Shown here: piece by piece, positions 8,314-20,130 of the stretch
Layout: each line of letters opens with the position of its first letter
How positions within the stretch are numbered: the stretch's first letter is position 1
Assembly: GCF_015864955.1 (NCBI RefSeq)
Contig: NZ_JADYWE010000002.1
Span: 500,326-564,325 of the forward strand
Direction of reading: 5' to 3'
Source: Salinibacterium sp. NK8237
GTDB lineage: Bacteria > Actinomycetota > Actinomycetes > Actinomycetales > Microbacteriaceae
DNA: 64,000 bases
Position numbers and translations under genes: made by a program
The notes under the pieces: generated by a model
Seen by the model: only the letters and a program-made list of their open reading frames with translations
Databases searched by the model: none
What the model was told of the DNA's origin: nothing

Positions 8314-10059
8314 GTGTCCCGACCTCGCCACCGTTCCAGAACAATAAAATCCTGGTTCCTCCGCGCTAGTACACCCGCCCTCGCAACCCTGCTCACCCTG
8401 TCCCTTGCCGGTGGTGGCGCTCTCGTAGCGCTCGCCGCCCAAAACAAGCTTGACGATTTCGTCGCTCAAACATTCGGATGCCCCAATGCAACTGAGCTTG
8501 TCGTCGTCGCCGATCCCACCATCTCGTCAACCGTCCAAACGGTCGCGAATGCCTTCAACGCCGAACACGTTGGGCAGTGCCTCTCCGCGACCATCACGAC
8601 GCAGCGTTCTGCCGACACTGCTGCATTGCTGGCATCCGGCACTTCCACGGGAGCTGACGCGTGGATCCCTGATTCGCCGATCTGGCTCAACCGAGTTGAG
8701 AGCACTGCGACTGCACTCGGTCGCGAAATCCCCAAGACTCAGGAGTGGGCTTCGGTCGCATCGAGTCCGCTTGTGCTGGCGACTCCCGCGGTAAAAGTTG
8801 CGGAGTTTGAAGCGTCGGAGGTGGGCTGGGGCGCGATCCTCGACGGTCGTTACCGCACGCTTCTGCCCGACCCCGAGTCGTCGTCGTCCAGCATGATCGC
8901 GCTCGCGACTCTCAATGATCTTGCGGCGGATGGCGATGCTGAAGACTTCGATCGAGTGCTGATGAATCTGGGGCGCTCGATTCCCGATTCCACAAAGGCA
9001 GCGTTCACTGAGCTTCAGATCTCTGACTCACGCACGGTTGCTCTCGCGACGGAACGCGAGATCGTGGAGCACAACGCATCGAGCCCTGACGAGCCGCTTG
9101 TTGCTTTGTACCCGTCCGAAGGAACTGTTGCGCTGACCTATCCGTTCGTCGTCGTGGAAAACTCCACTGTGAGTGAAGTTGAAGCCTCGCGCCTGACCGA
9201 AGAAGAACAAACGGAGCTCGCTGAGATCGAAACGGCGCGCACAAAGCTGCTTGAGGAGTTCGCTGATCTTGTTCGCGGCTCTTCACAGGTCTTGAACGCC
9301 GAGGGCTTCCGCGATACCGCTGGTGAAGGTGAGATCCTCGCTTCCGGGGTAATTTCCGCGCCCGTCGCCACCAAATCTGTCGGCGACACCGACGAACTCG
9401 TCAGCATTTTGCGCAACTGGAACTCTCTCAACCTGCGCTCACGCATTCTCACGGTTGTTGATGTGTCTGGCTCCATGCTGGAACGAGCGTGGGATGGCCA
9501 GCGCCGTATCGAGATGTTCCAGAACTCGGCTGAGGATGCCTTCAGCACGCTTTCCGAGGACGACGAGCTGGGTATGTGGCTTTTCTCGAAGGAGCGTGTT
9601 GGCGAGGAAGATTGGGAAGACGTCGCGGGCATCCGATCGATGAATGACCCGGATCATGTTGAGAGTCTGCAAGAAATCATCGACACTCTGCCGTCGCGCA
9701 TCAACGGTTACACCGGCCTCAACGACACCGTTCTTGCTGCGGTCACCCATGTGCGAGACGACTTTGATCCCGACAAAGTTAACTCAGTGGTTCTGATCAC
9801 CGATGGTCGCAACGAAGACGACAATGGCATTTCCTTGGAGACGCTGGTTGACGAGCTGAATGCGATGATCGACAAAAACACAGACGAGCCTGTTCCTGTG
9901 GTTCTCGTCGGAATTGGCCCAGATACCGACGTCGAAGCGATGAGAAAGATCGCTCAGGTCACCGGTGGAACGGCCTATCAAGCAAACAACCCCACCGAGC
10001 TCAGTAACGTGATGCTCGAGGCGTTGTCACAGCGCGACTGCCGCCCGAACTGCAGTTAG
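8314..10059 (+). CDS. Membrane-anchored solute-binding and VWA domain protein, copy 1
   Basis: 581 residues, GTG start with GGAG seven bases upstream. Arg-rich cytoplasmic tip, one transmembrane segment (about 18-42), then an extracellular solute-binding-like domain (VVVADPTISSTVQTVANAFN onward) with a likely disulfide between Cys56 and Cys89. The C-terminal half is a von Willebrand A domain with an intact MIDAS: DVSGS from Asp383, then YTGLND, then ITDGRNEDD. The tail is QRDCRPNCS. MIDAS domains bind metal and protein ligands, so a surface sensing or adhesion role is possible, but I know of no established function. A paralogue of identical length lies at 17869-19614. Confidence 0.85.
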   Translation: MSRPRHRSRTIKSWFLRASTPALATLLTLSLAGGGALVALAAQNKLDDFVAQTFGCPNATELVVVADPTISSTVQTVANAFNAEHVGQCLSATITTQRSADTAALLASGTSTGADAWIPDSPIWLNRVESTATALGREIPKTQEWASVASSPLVLATPAVKVAEFEASEVGWGAILDGRYRTLLPDPESSSSSMIALATLNDLAADGDAEDFDRVLMNLGRSIPDSTKAAFTELQISDSRTVALATEREIVEHNASSPDEPLVALYPSEGTVALTYPFVVVENSTVSEVEASRLTEEEQTELAEIETARTKLLEEFADLVRGSSQVLNAEGFRDTAGEGEILASGVISAPVATKSVGDTDELVSILRNWNSLNLRSRILTVVDVSGSMLERAWDGQRRIEMFQNSAEDAFSTLSEDDELGMWLFSKERVGEEDWEDVAGIRSMNDPDHVESLQEIIDTLPSRINGYTGLNDTVLAAVTHVRDDFDPDKVNSVVLITDGRNEDDNGISLETLVDELNAMIDKNTDEPVPVVLVGIGPDTDVEAMRKIAQVTGGTAYQANNPTELSNVMLEALSQRDCRPNCS

Positions 10060-10069
10060 CGAACGCCCA

Positions 10070-10099
10070 GCAACCCGCGCCACTGATGTCGCGGGTCGC
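10070..10099. terminator. Inverted repeat between converging genes
   Basis: GCAACCCGCG and CGCGGGTCGC form a 10-bp stem with one mismatch and a 10-base loop. It lies between the convergent VWA and CtlX-type genes. No T tract on either side, so termination is only a suggestion. Confidence 0.4.
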
Positions 10100-10146
10100 T
10101 GCGGTCTGCGGCGAAAGCGGAGGGACCCGCTTCCACCACAGATTGG

Positions 10147-11139
10147 CTAGGCGCCTGCTGTCGGTGCTGCTTCGGCAGCCCCGGCAGCAGGAACGCCTGC
10201 GGCAACATCCGCAGCCATGCGTGAACGACGATCCAAGTGGATGCCGGCCACCATGCAGCGCACCGAACCACCGGCCAGCTCAATAGTGGGAATGTCGAGC
10301 GGCACGATCTCGCAGCTGGCTTCGATCACCGAGCGCTGAGCGCGGGTGAGACTCGCGAGTGCGCGGCTTGAGAGCGCCAGGATGCGGCCGTTCGGAGTCC
10401 TCAGCTCGAGAGCGTTTCCCGCAAAGTTCGCAATCTGCTCAGCCGTGAGGTCGATCAGGGTGCGACCGGGGGCGGTCAGGCGCTCGGCCATTTCCATGCG
10501 GCGATCTCCCGACGCAATCAGGTCGAGCCCGATCATCGCGAAATCGGTAGCGATGCACATCATGACGTTGGTGTGATAAATCGGCACACCGTGGCTATCG
10601 CGAGCTTCGAACATCATCGGCTCGTAACCGAAGGATGCGCAGAACCGCTCCAACGCAAGCGGGTTGGCGCGGTGCGATTCTGCCGCATACGCCACTCGGT
10701 TGGTGTGGTCGATGACCATAGCTCCGGTGCCCTCAAGGTAGATTCCGTCGTGCTCTAGCCCGGAATAGTCGACGACATCCTGCACCCGAAAATCATGCTT
10801 CAGCATCTCAATGACATCGGTGCGTCGCTCGGTGCGCCGGTTCGGAGCGAACATCGGATACACCGCAACCCGGCCACCACTGTGCGTCGAGAACCAGTTG
10901 TTCGGGAACACGCTATCGGGGCGCGTGCTCTCCTCATCCTCAAACACGTGGATGTTGACGCCCGCGTCGCGCAACGTCTCGGCCACCTGGGTGGATTCGT
11001 CGTACGCGGCGCGAGCGATCTCATCCGGAGTGCGGCTGGGGTCAGTCGATTGGAATGCGTTATCGCCCGCCGTTTGGCTGTTCGGTGTGAAACGGTGCGG
11101 GCGGATGAGGACAGCGGCCGTTGGGGCCTGAACGCTCAT
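10147..11139 (-). CDS. ctlX: Arginine deiminase-related hydrolase, CtlX type
   Basis: 330 residues of the guanidino-group modifying (pentein) superfamily. Motifs: RPHRF at the start, the substrate loop VFPNNWFSTH at about 77-86, an Asp/Glu-rich stretch (LEHDGIYLEGTGAMV, about 127-141), the catalytic histidine in YHTNVMM and the catalytic cysteine near the C-terminus in SVRCMVAGIHL. This subgroup is annotated as citrulline-utilisation hydrolase CtlX or dimethylargininase-like. It begins seven bases after ornithine cyclodeaminase, which suggests a route from arginine or citrulline to ornithine and then proline. The low-complexity Ala-rich C-terminus is probably disordered. Confidence 0.85.
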   Translation of the reverse strand: MSVQAPTAAVLIRPHRFTPNSQTAGDNAFQSTDPSRTPDEIARAAYDESTQVAETLRDAGVNIHVFEDEESTRPDSVFPNNWFSTHSGGRVAVYPMFAPNRRTERRTDVIEMLKHDFRVQDVVDYSGLEHDGIYLEGTGAMVIDHTNRVAYAAESHRANPLALERFCASFGYEPMMFEARDSHGVPIYHTNVMMCIATDFAMIGLDLIASGDRRMEMAERLTAPGRTLIDLTAEQIANFAGNALELRTPNGRILALSSRALASLTRAQRSVIEASCEIVPLDIPTIELAGGSVRCMVAGIHLDRRSRMAADVAAGVPAAGAAEAAPTAGA

Positions 11140-11146
11140 TGGCGGT

Positions 11147-12178
11147 CTACGCGGTCAGTGCAGGAACGCGCGACACGAGCGAGAACAAATCCTTGGGGTC
11201 AGCCGGGTCGGCAATCAGGTCAAGGTTTGTCGCATAGTCGGTGTCACGAACAGCGTCGAAGACGTAACGCAGCGCGGAGAAGTCTTCGATCGCGAAGCCG
11301 ACGGAGTCGAAGAGCGTCACTTCCTCAGCGGAGCTGCGTCCAGTGGCGGTTCCGGCGAGAACTTCCCACAGCTCGGTGATGGGGGAGTCCGCTTCGACCT
11401 GCTGAATTTCGCCCTCGATGCGGGTTTGCTCGGGGAACTCGACGAACACGGTCGAGTTGCGCACGATGGCCTCTTCGAGTTCTGTCTTGCCCGGGCAGTC
11501 TCCGCCGATGGCGTTGAGGTGCATGCCGGGCTCGATCATGTCGGCGGTGAGGATCGTCGCGTTCTTCTTGTCTGCGGTGCAGGTGGTGACGATGTCGGCG
11601 CCAGCAACAGCGTCTGCTGCTGAGGTTGCGCGCACGATGTCGAAACCGAGCGGCTCCACATTGCGAATGAACTTGTCCATCGCTGCAGGGTCGGTGTCCC
11701 ACACACGCAGGCTCGTGATGCCGAGACCGGCGCGGAAGCCGAGTGCCTGGAACTCAGACTGGGTGCCGGTGCCGATGAGGGCAAGAACGCTGGAGTCGGG
11801 GCGGGCCAGAGCACGCGCTGCCATGACAGACGTCGCAGAGGTGCGCAGTGCCGTGAGGAGGGTCATCTCCGAGAAGAACGTGGGGTAGCCGTTGTCGACG
11901 CGGGCAAGCATGCCGAGCGCGGTGACGGTCTGAAAGCCCAGTGCGGGGTTCGAAGGGTGTCCGTTGACGTACTTGAAGCCATACGTTTCGCCATCACTTG
12001 TTGGCATCAATTCGATGACGCCTTCAGGGGAATGAGCGGCAACGCGAGGTGACTTGTCGAACTGAGGCCACTTGGCATAATCCTGCTCGAGGTAACCCAC
12101 GATGCCCATAATGATTGGCTCGATGCCGGTGTCGGCAATCCAGCGGCGCATGTTGTTGACGTCTACGTAGTGAACCAT
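11147..12178 (-). CDS. Ornithine cyclodeaminase
   Basis: 343 residues, normal for the OCD/mu-crystallin family. It catalyses NAD+-linked conversion of L-ornithine to L-proline and ammonia in the cytoplasm. Visible motifs: YGFKYVNGHPSNP, ARPDSSVLALIGTGTQSEFQ (Rossmann loop, about 135-155), ADIVTTCTADKKN, and GMHLNAIGGDCPGKTEL. Start ATG 12178 has a textbook AAAGGAG six bases upstream; the frame continues 34 codons further up but without family similarity. First gene of a two-gene operon with the CtlX-type hydrolase. Confidence 0.9.
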   Translation of the reverse strand: MVHYVDVNNMRRWIADTGIEPIIMGIVGYLEQDYAKWPQFDKSPRVAAHSPEGVIELMPTSDGETYGFKYVNGHPSNPALGFQTVTALGMLARVDNGYPTFFSEMTLLTALRTSATSVMAARALARPDSSVLALIGTGTQSEFQALGFRAGLGITSLRVWDTDPAAMDKFIRNVEPLGFDIVRATSAADAVAGADIVTTCTADKKNATILTADMIEPGMHLNAIGGDCPGKTELEEAIVRNSTVFVEFPEQTRIEGEIQQVEADSPITELWEVLAGTATGRSSAEEVTLFDSVGFAIEDFSALRYVFDAVRDTDYATNLDLIADPADPKDLFSLVSRVPALTA

Positions 12179-12295
12179 GGTCACTCCTTTCGTTGCGGTA
12201 TTAGTGCTTCCTACGTTACGAATATGCACTATGTACCTACAACTCTCAGTCAACCCTATTTTCGGCCAATAACTATGCATAATGCGGGGCCGAAA

Positions 12296-12310
12296 TGTAC
12301 AGTTTGTACA
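12296..12310. promoter_or_regulatory. TGTACA-GTT-TGTACA inverted repeat, putative Lrp-type operator
   Basis: Two copies of the self-complementary hexamer TGTACA spaced by three bases, with a further TGTAC at 12232-12236 in the same intergenic region. The repeat overlaps the start of the Lrp/AsnC gene and faces the ornithine cyclodeaminase promoter. Lrp-family proteins usually bind such symmetric sites next to their own gene. Binding is inferred. Confidence 0.5.
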
Positions 12311-12741
12311 TGTCTGACTTAGATGATCTCGATCGCCGCCTTTTAGCCGCGCTGAGGGCCGATGCGCGAGAGTCGGTAGCGAGCCTCTCGCGTCGCCTTA
12401 ACGTCACGCGTGCGACTGTCACGAGCCGTATTGATCGCCTCGTAAGCAACGGCACCGTGCTCGGTTTTTCTATCCGTATTCGAGAAGATCGCGATCCCTC
12501 GTTTATTCGGGCAGTTGCCTTCATCGAGGTAGAAGGGCGATCGACGGATGCCGTGATCAGCCAGCTCCGCGGCCTGCCCGAGATCCGCGAACTTCACACC
12601 ACCAACGGCGCCTGGGATCTCGTGGCCGACATTCGCACGGACAGCCTGAGCAACTTTGACCGGGTGCTGGCCCGCATGCGCAATGTGGAGGGTGTCGTGA
12701 ACAGCGAGACCAGTTTGTTGCTCAGCTCAGCGCTCCTGTAA
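12310..12741 (+). CDS. Lrp/AsnC family transcriptional regulator
   Basis: 143 residues from ATG 12310 (MSDLDDLDRRLL), or 148 from ATG 12295; neither has a clear ribosome site, and I prefer 12310 because family members begin at this point. N-terminal winged HTH (SVASLSRRLNVTRATVTSRIDRL, about residues 22-44) and C-terminal RAM ligand domain (GRSTDAVISQL through GAWDLVADI). Divergent from ornithine cyclodeaminase and the CtlX-type gene, so it probably activates them in response to arginine, ornithine or a related amino acid. The ligand is inferred only from position. Confidence 0.85.
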   Translation: MSDLDDLDRRLLAALRADARESVASLSRRLNVTRATVTSRIDRLVSNGTVLGFSIRIREDRDPSFIRAVAFIEVEGRSTDAVISQLRGLPEIRELHTTNGAWDLVADIRTDSLSNFDRVLARMRNVEGVVNSETSLLLSSALL

Positions 12742-12897
12742 CCCTGCTTTCGACGGCCAGCCGCGCCGCCGCTGTAGACCACTGGAGCGCCAGTCGGCTG
12801 AAAGGGCACGAATCACCCGCTCGCGGCGTGCTCATCGGCGCGAGCATCCGCCCCGCATTGCTATGCTGAACTCACAACTGAACATCGGGCCGCAACA

Positions 12898-13118
12898 CGA
12901 TGCGGGAGAGCCGGGCACCCAGCGCTAGTCAACTGAAATTGGCAAGCGCCAGGCCGGCACCGAAGGAGCAAGCCTCCCCGCCAATCTCTCAGGTTCACGT
13001 ACCGCACCGCACTGGCCACTCTGGAAAGAGAACCTCGCATCACCCTGAGGTTCCGCCGACGGTGAAAGCTCGCTAGCGTTTAGCGTGTGAAGCTCTCAGG
13101 CTCATCACAGAGGGGGAG
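12898..13118 (+). promoter_or_regulatory. Tandem glycine riboswitch upstream of gcvT
   Basis: Two aptamers in series. Aptamer 1 shows GCGGGAGAG (12902-12910), CACCGAAGGAGCAA (about 12958-12971) and AATCTCTCAGG (12983-12993). Aptamer 2 shows GGAAAGAGAACC (13023 on), CGACGGTGAAAGCTC (about 13057-13071) and AAGCTCTCAGGC (13090-13101). Aptamer 1 carries an enlarged variable arm. Glycine riboswitches normally turn glycine cleavage genes on when glycine is abundant, which fits the gcvTHP operon beginning at 13153. The rest of 12742-13152 holds no gene that I can see. Confidence 0.95.
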
Positions 13119-13152
13119 TTCTATTCACTAGCCCATGCGCCAGGAGAACTCC

Positions 13153-14310
13153 GTGACCGATGTATCAAGTTCTGAAGCTTCATACGCTAAATCTTCGCCC
13201 ACCGCGGTGAGGTATTCGCCGCTGCACAGCATCCATGAGCAACTCGGTGCTGCGTTCACCGATTTCGCTGGCTGGATGATGCCGGTGCGGTACAGCTCCG
13301 ACCTCGCCGAGCACCATGCCGTGCGCACCGCTGCCGGCATTTTCGACATCTCGCACATGGCCGAGATTCACGTGCGCGGCGCTGACGCTGGCGCGTACCT
13401 CGACTACGCGCTCGCGGGCAAGCTCTCGGGTATTGCCTTGGCTCAAGCCAAGTACAGCCTGTTGCTCAATGAGGCGGGTGGCATCATCGATGACCTCGTC
13501 ACCTATCGCCTCGCCGACGACCATTTCCTCGTCGTGGCCAACGCTGGCAACCGTTTCGCTGCCGCAACTGCTCTCACCGAGCGTGCCGCAGACTTCGATG
13601 TCACGGTCACCGACGAGAGCGACGACTACGCGCTCATCGCCGTTCAGGGCCCCGTTTCGCGCGCCATCCTCGAAGCGACCGCCGGTCTCGGCGACTTCGC
13701 AACGCCCCTCGACGAACTCAAGTACTACCGCGAAACCGCAGCAACCTTCAACGGCACCGACCTCATCATCGGTCGCACCGGCTACACGGGCGAAGACGGC
13801 TTCGAACTGTACATTCACGTGGATGCCGCGGCCGCCCTCTGGGCTGCACTCACGGTTGCCGGCGAACCGCTCGGCCTCGTGCCCGCCGGTCTCGCGTGCC
13901 GAGACACTCTCCGCCTCGAAGCGGGCATGCCGCTGTATGGACACGAACTCAACCTCGGCACCTTCCCCGTGCAGGCTGGCCTCGGCCGCGTTGTTGCTCT
14001 CAGCAAAGAAGGTGACTTCGTCGGTCGCAGCGCGATCGAAGCGGGCCCGGATGCCGGTGCTCGCGTCCTCGTCGGTCTCGCTGCCGAGGGTCGCCGTGCC
14101 GGTCGCGCTGACTACCTGCTCTTCGACGGCGACACCGAGGTCGGCGTCATCACCTCCGGCGCTCTGTCGCCGACTCTGGGCCACCCCATCGCGATGGCTT
14201 ATGTCGACCCCGACGTGAGTGAGGTCGGCACCGAGCTTCACATTGATGTGCGGGGCAGTCGCATTGCTGCATCCGTTGTTTCCCTACCCTTCTACAAAAG
14301 AGAGGCCTGA
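13153..14310 (+). CDS. gcvT: Glycine cleavage system T protein (aminomethyltransferase)
   Basis: 385 residues. Transfers the methylene group from the aminomethyl-lipoyl arm of GcvH to tetrahydrofolate, releasing ammonia. Family motifs: [13 protein letters not shown] and [17 protein letters not shown] near the start, [11 protein letters not shown], and the folate-binding [13 protein letters not shown] at about 203-215; the C-terminal domain has the expected [11 protein letters not shown] choose GTG 13153 because AGGAGA lies six bases upstream; ATG 13135 would place that site inside the coding region. First gene of gcvTHP, two bases before gcvH. Confidence 0.93.
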   Translation: MTDVSSSEASYAKSSPTAVRYSPLHSIHEQLGAAFTDFAGWMMPVRYSSDLAEHHAVRTAAGIFDISHMAEIHVRGADAGAYLDYALAGKLSGIALAQAKYSLLLNEAGGIIDDLVTYRLADDHFLVVANAGNRFAAATALTERAADFDVTVTDESDDYALIAVQGPVSRAILEATAGLGDFATPLDELKYYRETAATFNGTDLIIGRTGYTGEDGFELYIHVDAAAALWAALTVAGEPLGLVPAGLACRDTLRLEAGMPLYGHELNLGTFPVQAGLGRVVALSKEGDFVGRSAIEAGPDAGARVLVGLAAEGRRAGRADYLLFDGDTEVGVITSGALSPTLGHPIAMAYVDPDVSEVGTELHIDVRGSRIAASVVSLPFYKREA

Positions 14311-14312
14311 TC

Positions 14313-14683
14313 ATGGCTGAGAAGAGCGAATTGCAGTACACCGCCGAGCACGAATGGGTGCTGGTCGACGGCACCATCGCGACGGTCGGAATCACCGACT
14401 TCGCGGCAGGCAAGCTGGGCGACATCGTCTTCGTTGATCTGCCCAAGGTCGGCGCCACTGTCGCTGAGGGCAAGATCGTTGGCGAGATCGAGTCGACCAA
14501 GTCGGTGGGCGAACTCTTCGCTCCCGTTGCGGGAACCGTAGTCGAATCCAACGATGCTGTCACCGACAGCCCAGAACTCGTCAACAGCGACCCCTTCGGC
14601 GAAGGCTGGCTCGTGAAGATCGAATTTACTGAACTCCCGTCGATGCTCAGCCTCGACGAATACACCGCATTGACAGGCGAATA

Positions 14684-14684
<1 letters not shown>
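14313..14684 (+). CDS. gcvH: Glycine cleavage system H protein
   Basis: 123 residues. Lipoyl carrier that shuttles the aminomethyl group between GcvP, GcvT and dihydrolipoamide dehydrogenase. The lipoylation site is Lys63 in [11 protein letters not shown], preceded by the conserved YTAEHEWV and [19 protein letters not shown]. The stop overlaps the gcvP start by one base (TAATG). No lipoyl synthase or lpd gene is in this window. Confidence 0.95.
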
Positions 14685-17611
<2,927 letters not shown>

Positions 17612-17648
17612 CGAAATGCACTGATTCCAGTCGCTTGGGTGACGGAAA

Positions 17649-17692
17649 ATGGCGCGTGCGGAGTCGATCCAGTTCGGTTCTGCACGCGCCAT
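17649..17692 (+). terminator. Inverted repeat after gcvP
   Basis: ATGGCGCGTGC (17649-17659) pairs perfectly with GCACGCGCCAT (17682-17692) across a 22-base loop, followed by AATTGTGT. It sits 38 bases past the gcvP stop, so it probably ends the operon, although the T tail is weak. Confidence 0.6.
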
Positions 17693-17868
17693 AATTGTGT
17701 CCCCCGAATGTGGGACACCAGCATTCGTCTGGCATCGGCATCTGTCACGGGGAAAATTCTTCACTTTAGCTGGATTTTCTCTCTTCAGGTGTTGTAATGT
17801 GCGTTTGGTGTACAGCGATTGGTCGACCCGACGACCTCGTATCGCTTTCTCACCGACTGGAGAGCTTC

Positions 17869-19614
17869 GTGACCACCCGACGGCATCGACACCGTAAGAC
17901 TTTTTGGCAACGGTGGAAGAAGCGTTGGTGGCTGGCGCCTATTGCGCTGGTTGCCATTGCGGCTCTCTCTCTCGCAGGAATCCAATTGGGCGCAATTGGA
18001 TGGATTTCGAATGCTGTAGCGCCGTTGGCTGGCGGCTGCACCGAGACTCGCCCTGTCGTGATTGCCGCTGACCCGTCGATTGCTCCCGCCCTCACAATTG
18101 TCGCGGCGGAGTTCGATGAGGCCGACGGCAATTGCACCGAAACCGAAGTCCGTTCGCTTGTTTCGGCAGACACCGCTGCTCTCTTCGCCTCTGGAGTTTC
18201 CGGCGATCTCGACGCGTGGGTTCCTGACTCGGCTGCCTGGCTCGATCGCGTTACGTCAATGGCGGGTTCGCTCGGGCGCACTGCTCCCGAGCTCCAGGTC
18301 ACTGACTACGTTGCCAGCACACCGGTAGTGCTTGCTACGTCTGCGTCGCAAGTTGCGAATCTGGGGGATACCCCTCTTTCTTGGGAAGCTCTCCTCGGCG
18401 GCACAGTGACTACCTTGGTGCCCGACCCGGAGGCGAACGCGGCGAGTCTTGCCGGCCTTGCACAGCTGCAGTCGGTTGCGTCTGCTGAAGATCCCCGTCA
18501 ATTTGCCGGGGCCATGATTGCCATGGGAAAGACAATTCCGCAGTCCTCCGAAGATGCTTTCCAGCTCGCGACGGATGCGACTCTCCCTACCGTGGTTATG
18601 ACCACCGAGCGCGAAGTCGCGACGTACAACAGCACGTCAGCGTCTCCCATGATCGCCCTGTATCCCACCGATGGCACGGTCGAGTTGACCTACCCGTTCG
18701 TGGAGGTAGTGAGTGGCGAGGATGACGCCGAAAGCGCCGAAACAGACGACACGGATGCTGCCGCAGCAGTCGCGACCCAAATCACGGCTGCGGATGCCCC
18801 CGAGCGACTCCTCACGGCGCTTGCCGCGGCCACTCGCACTTCGGCCGAGGTCCTTGCTAGTCAAGGTTTCCGGGACGCAGAGGGTGGCGGTGACCTCAGG
18901 GTCACGGGAGTTCCTGAGACCGCTACCGAGGCGAAGCCGACGGCGGATGCTGCAGTACAGATTGAGATTCTGCGTGCATGGAGTGTTCTCACTCTTCGAT
19001 CGCGACTTCTCGTGGTGATCGATGTTTCCGGATCCATGCTCGATCCTGCCAGTAATGGCTTGCGCCGAATCGATGTGTTCCAACTTGCGGCAAGCGAGGC
19101 ATTGTCCAAATTCTCGGGAGAAGCAGAGCTTGGGGTGTGGGCGTTCTCACAAAACCGCATCGGCACTCAAGACTGGGAGCCGCTGTCTCCCATCGCGCCG
19201 CTCTCCGACCCTGATCACGTGGCACAGATCAACGGTGTTGTCGCGTCGTTGCCTGACCGCATTTATGGGTACACCGGGCTTTACGACACGATCTTGGCCG
19301 CGGTGAAAGAGGTCAAGGAAGATTACGACCCGACCAAGGTCAACTCGGTTCTGCTCATCACTGACGGCTACAACGAAGATGACGACGGCATTAGTTTGTC
19401 GACGCTCCTCAAAAACCTCAAGGCGCTCGACGATCCCAATGAGCCTGTTCCTGTTATCTTGATTGGTTTCGGTCCCGATACCGACCTTGACGCGATGACA
19501 GAGATTGCTCAATCAACCGGGGGCGCAGCCTATTCCGCTGCCGTGCCAGAGGATCTCGGTAACGTTCTGGTTGATGCCCTGACTCAGCGGTCGTGTCGTC
19601 CGAACTGCACCTAG
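17869..19614 (+). CDS. Membrane-anchored solute-binding and VWA domain protein, copy 2
   Basis: Paralogue of the gene at 8314. I choose GTG 17869 (GGAG six bases upstream) over the in-frame ATG 17797: it gives exactly 581 residues, the same as copy 1, and the same Arg/His-rich N-terminus before the membrane span (about 22-45). Extracellular solute-binding-like part with Cys57 and Cys89, a region rich in Asp, Glu and Ala (about 283-312), then a VWA domain with intact MIDAS (DVSGS from Asp385, YTGLYD, ITDGYNEDD). The tail is QRSCRPNCT, matching copy 1. Function unknown, as for copy 1. Confidence 0.85.
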   Translation: MTTRRHRHRKTFWQRWKKRWWLAPIALVAIAALSLAGIQLGAIGWISNAVAPLAGGCTETRPVVIAADPSIAPALTIVAAEFDEADGNCTETEVRSLVSADTAALFASGVSGDLDAWVPDSAAWLDRVTSMAGSLGRTAPELQVTDYVASTPVVLATSASQVANLGDTPLSWEALLGGTVTTLVPDPEANAASLAGLAQLQSVASAEDPRQFAGAMIAMGKTIPQSSEDAFQLATDATLPTVVMTTEREVATYNSTSASPMIALYPTDGTVELTYPFVEVVSGEDDAESAETDDTDAAAAVATQITAADAPERLLTALAAATRTSAEVLASQGFRDAEGGGDLRVTGVPETATEAKPTADAAVQIEILRAWSVLTLRSRLLVVIDVSGSMLDPASNGLRRIDVFQLAASEALSKFSGEAELGVWAFSQNRIGTQDWEPLSPIAPLSDPDHVAQINGVVASLPDRIYGYTGLYDTILAAVKEVKEDYDPTKVNSVLLITDGYNEDDDGISLSTLLKNLKALDDPNEPVPVILIGFGPDTDLDAMTEIAQSTGGAAYSAAVPEDLGNVLVDALTQRSCRPNCT

Positions 19615-19678
19615 CAACCGGAGTTCGTTCAGGCTCGCGTTTGGCGGCTGGTTGCGGATGAGTGGGGAGAGCCGCCCG

Positions 19679-20101
19679 CTAACGAGTTTCGTTGTCGTCG
19701 CTAATGCTGACGATCCAGTTCACGGAGTAGCGATCGAGCACCATCCCAAAGATTCCGCCCCATTCGGCAGGTTCGAGTGGCATATCGACTCGACCGCCGT
19801 CGCAGAGTTTCTCCCAATACGCTTCGATTGCGGCTTTCTCGCTGAGGTAGCCTGCGATCGAAATTGACATGGATCCGCCGGGGGTGTGCTCCTGCGTTTT
19901 AGGGGTGTCGGCCAACATCAGGGTGATTCCGGCTGGCGACTCTAGCTGCCCGTGCATGATCCAGTCTTGTTCTTCAGGGTCTTCGCTTGCGTGAAAGTCG
20001 GCGAAAGTGTGGATTTCTGTGGTGCCGCCAAAGACGGACTGGTAGAAGGCAAGAGCTTCGCGAGCGTTGTCTCTGAAGCTGAGATACGGGTTGGTTTTCA
20101 T
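19679..20101 (-). CDS. VOC family protein (PhnB/glyoxalase-like)
   Basis: 140 residues. Begins NPYLSFRDNAREALAFYQSVFGG, the hallmark of the PhnB-type vicinal oxygen chelate family, with MHGQLESPAGITLMLADTP and the closing GGIFGMVLDRYSVNWIVS. Such small proteins are dimeric and often of unknown substrate. It precedes the CPBP gene and follows the GyrI-like gene, 29 bases from the latter, on the same strand. Confidence 0.85.
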   Translation of the reverse strand: MKTNPYLSFRDNAREALAFYQSVFGGTTEIHTFADFHASEDPEEQDWIMHGQLESPAGITLMLADTPKTQEHTPGGSMSISIAGYLSEKAAIEAYWEKLCDGGRVDMPLEPAEWGGIFGMVLDRYSVNWIVSISDDNETR

Positions 20102-20130
20102 CTGTCTGTCCTCTCTGGCGCTAGCCTGTG

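Noticed and set aside
19643..19676. GGCGGCT/AGCCGCC repeat between VWA copy 2 and the VOC gene
   Set aside because: Seven-bp stem with a long loop and no T run; too weak to call a terminator.
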